DNA from: Flectobacillus sp.
GTDB lineage: Bacteria; Bacteroidota; Bacteroidia; Cytophagales; Spirosomataceae
Assembly (NCBI GenBank): GCA_029865665.1
Contig: JARXAV010000324.1
Span: forward strand, 1-12,818
DNA: 12,818 nucleotides
Direction: 5' to 3'
A program made the translations under genes and the position numbers. This document shows positions 7,380 through 12,818 of the stretch, piece after piece. Under the pieces are notes generated by a model. It was not told where the DNA came from. It ran no database searches and saw nothing but the letters and a program-made list of their open reading frames with translations. Numbering within the stretch: the stretch's first letter is position 1; the number at the start of each line of letters is the position of its first letter.

Positions 7380-7413
7380 ATTGTAAAAAAAACTTCATAA
7401 TTGTAAAAAAAAC
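7380..7413 (+). repeat. 14-bp direct repeat spaced 20 bp
   Basis: ATTGTAAAAAAAAC occurs perfectly at 7380-7393 and again at 7400-7413, start-to-start distance 20 bases, about two helical turns. It lies about 170 bases before the DUF5723-like gene. It could be a tandem operator or an AT-rich activation element, or simply low-complexity duplication. Confidence 0.6.
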
Positions 7414-7580
7414 AATTTTATGTAAATTTTTGTATTATAATAATAATTAATTTAAATATTATTGTATATGTCTGTTCTTCACTTATCTTCGTAGTGTATC
7501 TTAAAAAAAAGATTTGATTTTTGTCTTCTTGCTAGATAATATGGAACTTAGCAAACTATTTTTAAAGCCAAGTAATTTTC

Positions 7581-9149
7581 ATGTATTATTATCGAATTCT
7601 TCTACTTTCTTTTCTGTTATTTACTTCACTTTCTTTTAGTTTTTCCCAGCAATGGTTAGGAGTAAATGGTAGTAATTATGCGGGAACGAATGCTATTTTT
7701 AATAATCCAGCTAACGTAGTGGATTCTCGTTACAGCGTGTATTTAAACCTAACAGGTGCAGATGCTTTTATGAGTAATAACTATATACAGTGGAATGGGC
7801 CTTATAACTACTTGGCATTGTTTATGAACATTGCTCCAGCTAAATATCGTAATCCTGTGAATGATAAGTTGATTTATAAGGACGAATATTTAGAAGCAAA
7901 TACGAGCGATAATATAAAACATATCTATACGACAGTAGAAGCTAGAGGCCCTGCTGCGATGGTCACGCTAAATAATAAAAATGCGGTAGCACTCTCAACA
8001 CGAGTGAGAACTGGTTTGAGTTTTACAGGAGTCTCGAATGTATTGGCTAATATGGTATTTAATGGTGTTAGTACCTCATCATCAATTGTTGGAAATGACT
8101 ATATGTTGCCGACTACTACCTTCAATTTAAATAGTTTCGGAGAAATAACGGCCACCTATGGACGAGTTTTAGTAAGTGATGAAGAACGTTTTCTTAAAAT
8201 TGGGGTGAACCTAAAACGTTTAATTGGTCTTTATTCTGCTTCTTTTCAAATTGGAGAAAACGCTGATTTTATTTTAAAACAAGATCCAATAGACCCCGCT
8301 AAAAGTATCATAAATATCAACAGCCTAAATCTAACGTATAACTATGCCGATGATGGGGCGTATAAAAATATAAAACCTGATTTTGAATGGATGACAGGGC
8401 AGGCCTCAGCGGGTAGTGGTTGGGGAATGGATTTAGGACTTATTTACGAGTTTAGACCAGACGTGCGGAAATATAGTTATCGGAAAAAAGGAGTACTAAC
8501 CCTAGATAACAGTAAAAATAAATACAAGTATAAATTGGGTGTTTCTCTGGTTGACATTGGGGGTATTCGCTTCAATAATGCCTTATATAATCATAGTTAT
8601 ACCGTAGCAGTTGTAGGTAAAACAGTAAACTCATCCGATTTCGAGCGTATGAAGGGTTTGCAAACAACCTTTGATAAAGTAAGCTCAATTTTGGGCGTAA
8701 CACCTGCTCAAGATACTCATGATTTTACGGTTGCTCTGCCTACTACCATTCAATTTAATATGGATTATCACCTAAAAGATTATTATTACCTCAATACTCA
8801 ATGGGTGCAAAACCTCCGTACAAGTCAGTCAATAGGAATGCAAACACCTTCGCTTTTGGCAGTTACACCTCGCTACGAACGCAAATGGTTAGAAGTAGCG
8901 ATGCCTTTTGCACTACTTGATAACTATTCGGTTCTTGCATTTGGATTAAGTTTACGTTTAGGACCTGTGTTTATTGGCTCAGATAATTTAGGCAGTTTGC
9001 TTAACATTGCGAAACCTAGAGGCACAGATTTGTATTTTGGTGCTGCAATTCCTTTTTTCAGAAAACCACCTACTACGCCTAATGCTTGTTGGTATGAGCA
9101 ACAAGACAAGAAGACGTTTAAGGAAAAATTATTATTTTGGAAAAAATAG
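7581..9149 (+). CDS. Exported DUF5723-like outer-membrane beta-barrel protein
   Basis: The 522-residue protein opens with a Sec signal peptide (MYYYRILLLSFLLFTSLSFS) and a likely cleavage site after about residue 22, before QQWLG. The mature start (GVNGSNYAGTNAIFNNPANV, about 28-47) has the 'N-Y-A-G-T-N-A ... N-P-A' pattern seen in Bacteroidota DUF5723 proteins and similar to PorV/FadL-like barrels. Many alternating hydrophobic and polar aromatic strands follow (for example LKIGVNLKRLIGLY, YKYKLGVSLVDIGGI, VLAFGLSLRLGPVFIG), as expected for an outer-membrane barrel. There is no type IX secretion C-terminal domain; the end is short and basic (KEKLLFWKK). No specific function is known to me. 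The gene is divergent from pfkA and convergent with the DUF502 gene, with 4 bases between stop codons. Confidence 0.72.
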   Translation: MYYYRILLLSFLLFTSLSFSFSQQWLGVNGSNYAGTNAIFNNPANVVDSRYSVYLNLTGADAFMSNNYIQWNGPYNYLALFMNIAPAKYRNPVNDKLIYKDEYLEANTSDNIKHIYTTVEARGPAAMVTLNNKNAVALSTRVRTGLSFTGVSNVLANMVFNGVSTSSSIVGNDYMLPTTTFNLNSFGEITATYGRVLVSDEERFLKIGVNLKRLIGLYSASFQIGENADFILKQDPIDPAKSIININSLNLTYNYADDGAYKNIKPDFEWMTGQASAGSGWGMDLGLIYEFRPDVRKYSYRKKGVLTLDNSKNKYKYKLGVSLVDIGGIRFNNALYNHSYTVAVVGKTVNSSDFERMKGLQTTFDKVSSILGVTPAQDTHDFTVALPTTIQFNMDYHLKDYYYLNTQWVQNLRTSQSIGMQTPSLLAVTPRYERKWLEVAMPFALLDNYSVLAFGLSLRLGPVFIGSDNLGSLLNIAKPRGTDLYFGAAIPFFRKPPTTPNACWYEQQDKKTFKEKLLFWKK

Positions 9150-9153
9150 CCGA

Positions 9154-9741
9154 TTAGGTATTTCCCTGTGAAACTCCGCCTGATACAATCAGTTTCATCA
9201 CTTCAGAGGATGGAAGGTTGATTAATTTTACATTTGCTCGTGGAATAATAAAGGTTTCTCCAGAGAAAGCATAAGAATGTGGACTATAAATCATCACAAA
9301 TCCCTCTTTATCTAAAAATCCTAAATCTTTTTGCGTGATGAAGCCAAGTTTGTGGATGTCATTTTCTTTGTTCAAACAAAAAAGAACTGCCTGATTAAAT
9401 TTTTTCTTGTCTCCAACAAAGGCGTTAATGAGGTCTTTTATAGATAAGTAGATAATACCAACAAGTGGAATTTTACTAATGGCTTCACCCACTAACTTCG
9501 AAACAGGGATAATGAAAAAGGTCGAGCCAAGAAAACCTACTGATAAAATAATTACAACTACCAGTAATAAGCCTGTACCATAAAGACGATAGGGGCTGTT
9601 TTGTATGCTTACTTCAATAGGAATCAGGCTATCAATTGCGATAAATGCTTGATAGATAATATAAATGGTTATGCTTAGGGGAGCTAAGAGTAAAAGACCC
9701 CTTACAAAATAATTTATCAGTTTAGATAAGAAAGACTTCAT
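9154..9741 (-). CDS. DUF502 family integral membrane protein
   Basis: Read on the minus strand from the ATG at 9741-9739, the 195-residue product begins MKSFLSKLINYFVRGLLLLA, the typical start of DUF502 proteins, which are about 200 residues long. Two membrane segments lie near residues 13-38 and 55-82 (GTGLLLVVVIILSVGFLGS), followed by the family region IPLVGIIYLSIKDLINAF and a soluble C-terminal part with VMIYSPHSYAFSGETFIIPR. The frame stays open to an ATG at 9804, adding 21 hydrophobic residues (MVEKSFFQAFIILLTIVLIK); I prefer the shorter start because it fits the family. The molecular role of DUF502 is not established. No terminator fits between this gene and its convergent neighbour. 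Confidence 0.8.
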   Translation of the reverse strand: MKSFLSKLINYFVRGLLLLAPLSITIYIIYQAFIAIDSLIPIEVSIQNSPYRLYGTGLLLVVVIILSVGFLGSTFFIIPVSKLVGEAISKIPLVGIIYLSIKDLINAFVGDKKKFNQAVLFCLNKENDIHKLGFITQKDLGFLDKEGFVMIYSPHSYAFSGETFIIPRANVKLINLPSSEVMKLIVSGGVSQGNT

Positions 9742-9910
9742 GGACTTGATTAGGACAATTGTAAGTAAAATTATAAATGCTTGAAAGAAGGACTTTTCCA
9801 CCATTTTTTAAAGAACAAATATCCCATCTTTTTGGTTCTGATGCCAATTGATTATCCAACTATTCTGAATTTGACTTCAAATGTTCCTTAGACTTTTCTG
9901 GGTTGTTGTG

Positions 9911-9940
9911 TTTCTATGTGCAGACTTCTTCGTAATTTTG
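9911..9940 (+). promoter_or_regulatory. Candidate promoter for the Ldh-family gene
   Basis: TAATTTTG at 9933-9940 matches the TAnnTTTG -7 box exactly. A TTTC at 9911-9914 lies 18 bases upstream, close to the usual distance for the -33 TTTG. Transcription would start near 9947, about 23 bases before the ATG. Confidence 0.45.
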
Positions 9941-9969
9941 CCGCTGTAAAGATTTAGCAAAGCAAAGAA

Positions 9970-11046
9970 ATGAATTTCGAATATAGTTATTTACAACACT
10001 TCATTCAAGAGGTATTCTTGTCGATTGGTTGTCCAGAAGAGGATGCACTACTAGCATCCCAAGTTTTAATTTCGGCAGATCTTCGTGGGGTAGATTCACA
10101 TGGAATTGCTCGTTTAAGTGGCTACGTTCGTTTATATGACCATGGTCGATTGAATCCCAATCCTTCTATAAAAATTGTTCATGAAACCCCTTCTACGGCT
10201 GTAGTGGACGGCGATAAAGGTTTAGGTTTGGTAGTTGCACCCAAAGCGATGGAGATTGCTATGAAAAAAGCTGAACTAGTAGGTTCTGGCTGGATTTCTG
10301 TTCAAAACTCTAACCATTTCGGTATTGCAGGGTATCATGCGATGATGGCATTGAACAACGATATGATTGGTTGGGCAATGACTAATGCTGCTCCTTTAGT
10401 AACTCCTACTTTTTCAAAAGAAAAATTGCTGGGTACAAACCCAATTGCAGTGGCAGTACCTGCTGCAACAAACCCACCATTTGTAGCCGATTTTGCTTCT
10501 ACAGCAGTAGCTTATGGCAAAATGGAAATCCTACAACGCAAAGGCGTACCTGCTCCGCATGGATGGGTGCAAGATAAAGACGGCAATCCGACGGATGATG
10601 CCAACGCTGTAAAAAATGGAGGAGCATTATTGCCACTTGGAGGCGACCGTGAACATGGTTCTCATAAAGGTTACGGTTTAGGTGCAATTGTAGATATTTT
10701 TTCTGGTGTGCTATCAGGTGCTAATTTTGGCCCGTGGGTTCCACCGTTTGCAACGGCTGGTTTTATGAATGCAGGCGAGCAAGTAGGAAAAGGAACAGGG
10801 CATTTCTTGGGTGCAATGCGCATTGACGGCTTCCGTCCAGCAGATGAATTCAAAGCAGATATGGACAAATGGATTAATCGTTTCCGTTCAGCTCCTGCGG
10901 TAGAAGGAAAGAGTGTTTTGATTCCTGGTGATCCTGAGCGTGTATTGGAAGCAGAACGCAAAGCAAATGGCATCGACTTACTAGACCCTGTTGTAAAAGA
11001 CTTGAAAGGACTAGCTGACCGTTTTGGTATTGCTTTTGAAGCATAA
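9970..11046 (+). CDS. Ldh_2-family (malate/L-lactate/ureidoglycolate-type) NAD(P)-dependent dehydrogenase
   Basis: The 358-residue protein belongs to the Ldh_2 family (PF02615), which is unrelated to classical Rossmann malate and lactate dehydrogenases and oxidises 2-hydroxy acids or ureidoglycolate with NAD or NADP in the cytoplasm. Family signatures in order are LRGVDSHGIARL (38-49), SNHFGIAGYHA (114-124) with H116, LLGTNPIAVAVP (153-164), PFVADFAS (170-177) with D174, AYGKMEI (181-187), and HGSHKGYGLGAIVDIFSGVL in the C-terminal third. Full length and intact motifs indicate an active enzyme. The substrate cannot be set from sequence; malate, L-lactate, sulfolactate or another 2-hydroxy acid are all possible. 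It is divergent from the DUF502 gene, with its own promoter candidate, and mltG follows after 83 bases without an evident terminator. Confidence 0.9.
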   Translation: MNFEYSYLQHFIQEVFLSIGCPEEDALLASQVLISADLRGVDSHGIARLSGYVRLYDHGRLNPNPSIKIVHETPSTAVVDGDKGLGLVVAPKAMEIAMKKAELVGSGWISVQNSNHFGIAGYHAMMALNNDMIGWAMTNAAPLVTPTFSKEKLLGTNPIAVAVPAATNPPFVADFASTAVAYGKMEILQRKGVPAPHGWVQDKDGNPTDDANAVKNGGALLPLGGDREHGSHKGYGLGAIVDIFSGVLSGANFGPWVPPFATAGFMNAGEQVGKGTGHFLGAMRIDGFRPADEFKADMDKWINRFRSAPAVEGKSVLIPGDPERVLEAERKANGIDLLDPVVKDLKGLADRFGIAFEA

Positions 11047-11129
11047 TTTTTAACCTATTTTTCAGTGCTTACACTTTGTACTGTTCTTATTCGTTTGAGT
11101 TAAGAGGTGCATCATTTTTAACATTAACA

Positions 11130-12170
11130 ATGCAAAAAAACGGCAAATTAATTCGCTACGTCATTATCGCATTCGGTCTGTTTGTGACAATGTTTTCTTA
11201 TTATGTTTGGCAAATTGCCAAAACTCCTAACTATGAAGTTGACGAGAAAAAGGGCTTTGCTCTTTTAATTCCCAAAGGGGCAACTTACGAAACCGTTTGG
11301 GATTCACTAAACGCTCATAAAATTGTTAAGGATAGATTGTCTTTTCAGTTTTTGGCAAAACTCCTTAAATATAAAGGACATGTGAAAGAAGGACGTTATG
11401 TGATTAAATCAGATATGGGCAATTATGAATTAATTAAAAAACTTCGTAGTGGCGACCAAGACCCAATTCACTTAACGTTCAATAATATCCGTTTAAAGAA
11501 AGATTTAGTACATAAAATTGGAAATAAGTTTGACTTCGACTCCACGACGTTTGCTCTTATGTTGAACGATTCGGCGGTGGCTCATCGCTACGGTTTCACC
11601 AAAGAAACAATCATGTGTATGTTCTTGCCTAACACTTACGATATTTATTGGAATTCAACGCCTGACAAAGTGTTTTCAACTATGAAAACTTGGTATGATA
11701 AGTTTTGGACTCCTGCTCGTATTCAAAAGGCAAAAGCGATTGGCTTAGATCCAATTAAGGCACAAATCATGGCATCCATTGTAGAAGCAGAAACCAAAAA
11801 AGCAGATGAGAAACCGAGAGTAGCAGGGGTATATATGAATCGTTTATTGACTAATATGCCCTTAGGAGCTGATCCAACGGTGATTTTCGCTCATCAGGAT
11901 TTTAGTATTAAGCGTGTAACCAAAGAGCAATTGAAAATCAATTCTCCTTACAATACCTACAAAGTTATTGGACTACCTCCAGGTCCTATCAATCTTCCAG
12001 ATTTGGCTTCTATTGATGCGGTCTTGAATTACGAACGTCATCAATATTTATATTTCTGTGCAAAAGAGGATTTCTCAGGGTATCATAATTTTGCTGTGTC
12101 ATACGATGACCATTTAAATAATGCTAGAATTTATCAGGAAGCATTAAACAAAAGAAATATCATGCGATAA
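11130..12170 (+). CDS. mltG: Endolytic murein transglycosylase MltG (YceG-like)
   Basis: MltG cleaves nascent glycan strands at the outer face of the inner membrane and is thought to set their length. From the ATG at 11130 the protein has 346 residues: a short basic cytoplasmic tail, one membrane segment (about 8-28), and a periplasmic YceG domain. The catalytic motif is clear: IMASIVEAETKK with E219, matching the essential Glu218 of E. coli MltG, then PRVAGVYMNRL and MPLGADPTVIFA, and later SPYNTYKVIGLPPGPINLP. The frame extends to an ATG at 11076, but those 18 extra residues (MYCSYSFELRG...) are unlike the family and would displace the usual 'few residues then anchor' start, so 11130 is preferred. 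A strong hairpin follows the stop codon. Confidence 0.93.
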   Translation: MQKNGKLIRYVIIAFGLFVTMFSYYVWQIAKTPNYEVDEKKGFALLIPKGATYETVWDSLNAHKIVKDRLSFQFLAKLLKYKGHVKEGRYVIKSDMGNYELIKKLRSGDQDPIHLTFNNIRLKKDLVHKIGNKFDFDSTTFALMLNDSAVAHRYGFTKETIMCMFLPNTYDIYWNSTPDKVFSTMKTWYDKFWTPARIQKAKAIGLDPIKAQIMASIVEAETKKADEKPRVAGVYMNRLLTNMPLGADPTVIFAHQDFSIKRVTKEQLKINSPYNTYKVIGLPPGPINLPDLASIDAVLNYERHQYLYFCAKEDFSGYHNFAVSYDDHLNNARIYQEALNKRNIMR

Positions 12171-12192
12171 ATCACTTCGCATCAACGTAGTA

Positions 12193-12238
12193 CCAAATCC
12201 TATCAGTGAGGTTATTTTTGCCTACTGATAGGATTTGG
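12193..12238 (+). terminator. Hairpin terminator after mltG
   Basis: A perfect 15-bp inverted repeat (CCAAATCCTATCAGT at 12193-12207, ACTGATAGGATTTGG at 12224-12238) with a 16-base loop, followed by a T-rich tail CTTTATTATT. It lies 22 bases after the mltG stop codon and separates mltG from the thioesterase gene. Confidence 0.75.
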
Positions 12239-12267
12239 CTTTATTATTCGTAAATTAATTGAAGAAA

Positions 12268-12675
12268 ATGTACATTCACGAAACAGAATATCGAGTGCGT
12301 TATGCTGATACCGATCAGATGGGGTATATGTATTATGGCAATTATGCTCGTCTGTATGAAATCGCAAGGGTAGAGGCTTTTAGAAGTTTGGGGTATAGTT
12401 ATAAAGAAATGGAAGATTCGGGTGTGTTAATGCCTGTTTATGAAAATCATTCACGGTTTATAGCTCCAGCACTTTATGATGAAATGCTGACTATCAGAAC
12501 AACCTTAAAGGTTAAACCAGCAGTACGTTCGGTTTTTAATTATGAAATCTTTAACGAAAAAAATGTCTTGATTCATACAGGAGAAACAACGCTTGTATTT
12601 TTGCATAAAGATAATAACCGATTAGTACCTGCTCCTGCAACGTTGCTTCAGAAGCTAGAACCGTTTTTTACTTAG
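12268..12675 (+). CDS. YbgC/FadM-like hotdog-fold acyl-CoA thioesterase
   Basis: The 135-residue protein is a single 4HBT-type hotdog domain. The signature RYADTDQMGYMYYGNYARL (11-29) contains the likely catalytic D16 and the NY pair after it; the usual His of the 'VVYHANY' form is replaced by Tyr23. I recall 'MGYxYYGNY' as the common form in Bacteroidota relatives. The remaining core (NHSRFIAPALYDEMLTIRT, TGETTLVFLHKD) fits the fold. Family members hydrolyse short- or medium-chain acyl-CoA or acyl-ACP thioesters in the cytoplasm; the real substrate is unknown. The ATG at 12268 gives the family-typical start; a TTG at 12259 in the same frame is less likely. There is no tol-pal cluster nearby, unlike ybgC in Proteobacteria. 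Confidence 0.88.
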   Translation: MYIHETEYRVRYADTDQMGYMYYGNYARLYEIARVEAFRSLGYSYKEMEDSGVLMPVYENHSRFIAPALYDEMLTIRTTLKVKPAVRSVFNYEIFNEKNVLIHTGETTLVFLHKDNNRLVPAPATLLQKLEPFFT

Positions 12676-12780
12676 TAAGAAACCGATTATTTATCCATAT
12701 AGCTAGTGCATTAAATTCAAAATTCATCATTAGTAGTGTGCGAAGGATTGAGAAACGTTTGGTAAATTTAGATTTCGAGA

Positions 12781-12818
12781 CCTAGGGCTTCACCCTAGGC
12801 TTAGGTGTGTCGCCCTTT
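12781..12818 (+). repeat. Intergenic palindromic (REP-like) repeat, copy 2, cut by window edge
   Basis: A perfect 7-bp dyad CCTAGGG (12781-12787) / CCCTAGG (12793-12799) with loop CTTCA is followed by GCTTAGGTGTGTCGCCCTTT, which aligns with the minus strand of the repeat at 5138-5200. The preceding 105 bases (12676-12780) hold nothing I can name. Confidence 0.55.

Larger units (their letters stand above)
7112..7580. promoter_or_regulatory. AT-rich divergent intergenic region between pfkA and the DUF5723-like gene
   Basis: No coding sequence is apparent in these 469 bases. For pfkA, the minus strand carries TAAATTTG (7179-7186), an exact TAnnTTTG box that would give a leader of about 60 bases, though no TTTG lies at the ideal upstream distance. 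A 6-bp dyad TTTTGC / GCAAAA (about 7155-7173) lies in that leader. Toward the plus-strand gene there is a 14-bp perfect direct repeat (7380-7393 and 7400-7413) followed by a very A/T-rich tract to about 7465. I find no clean -7 box for the plus-strand gene. Confidence 0.4.

Noticed and set aside
9742..9804. Longer N-terminus for the DUF502 protein
   Set aside because: It would add a third hydrophobic segment not usual in DUF502 proteins; the internal ATG at 9741 fits the family start.
11076..11129. Upstream ATG start for mltG
   Set aside because: The extra 18 residues do not resemble MltG N-termini, and the ATG at 11130 places a basic tail and membrane anchor in the normal position.
12259..12267. 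TTG start for the thioesterase
   Set aside because: An ATG three codons later gives the family-typical N-terminus, so the rare TTG start is unnecessary.
1..12818. CRISPR arrays, tRNA or rRNA genes, insertion-sequence transposases, phage genes
   Set aside because: I saw no regularly spaced direct repeats, no cloverleaf or rRNA signature, and no transposase, integrase or phage structural motifs in any part of the window.

Overview
The window comes from a Bacteroidota chromosome, most likely a member of the Cytophagales. I base this on the AT-rich DNA, the TAnnTTTG-type -7 promoter boxes, the lack of clear Shine-Dalgarno sequences, a DUF5723-type outer-membrane protein, and the general look of the proteins. 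The genus is not certain. Most genes are housekeeping genes in a loose, partly divergent and convergent layout, not one operon.

Layout. A partial Lrp/AsnC regulator (1-446, minus) diverges from metH (777-5060, plus) across a 330-base region with several dyads. metH ends at a strong hairpin terminator. A degenerate palindromic repeat follows, then an ElyC/YdcF-type membrane protein (5234-6016, plus). That gene converges on pfkA (6140-7111, minus) across a second, probably bidirectional, terminator. A 469-base AT-rich region separates pfkA from a divergent DUF5723-like outer-membrane protein (7581-9149, plus), which converges on a DUF502 membrane protein (about 9154-9741, minus) with only 4 bases between stop codons. 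The right end holds an Ldh_2-family malate/lactate dehydrogenase (9970-11046), mltG (11130-12170), a hairpin terminator, a YbgC-like thioesterase (12268-12675), and a second copy of the palindromic repeat that runs off the edge.

The most striking feature is inside metH. A 432-bp segment (3072-3503, exactly 144 codons) lies in frame in the linker between the cobalamin cap domain and the cobalamin Rossmann domain. It encodes a complete DUF559 domain, a Vsr-like PD-(D/E)XK nuclease fold, and is bounded by C/G-rich inverted repeats that each contain the palindrome CCCCCGAAGGGGG or its complement. All landmark MetH residues on both sides are intact, so the segment looks like a palindrome-bounded, nuclease-coding element that has entered an essential enzyme without breaking it. 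It is not an intein: no HINT motifs or splice-junction residues are present.

Other points worth attention are an Asn at the usual Mg-binding Asp103 position of PfkA, the two copies of one intergenic palindromic repeat family on opposite strands, a possibly structured metH leader, and nested dyads between lrp and metH.
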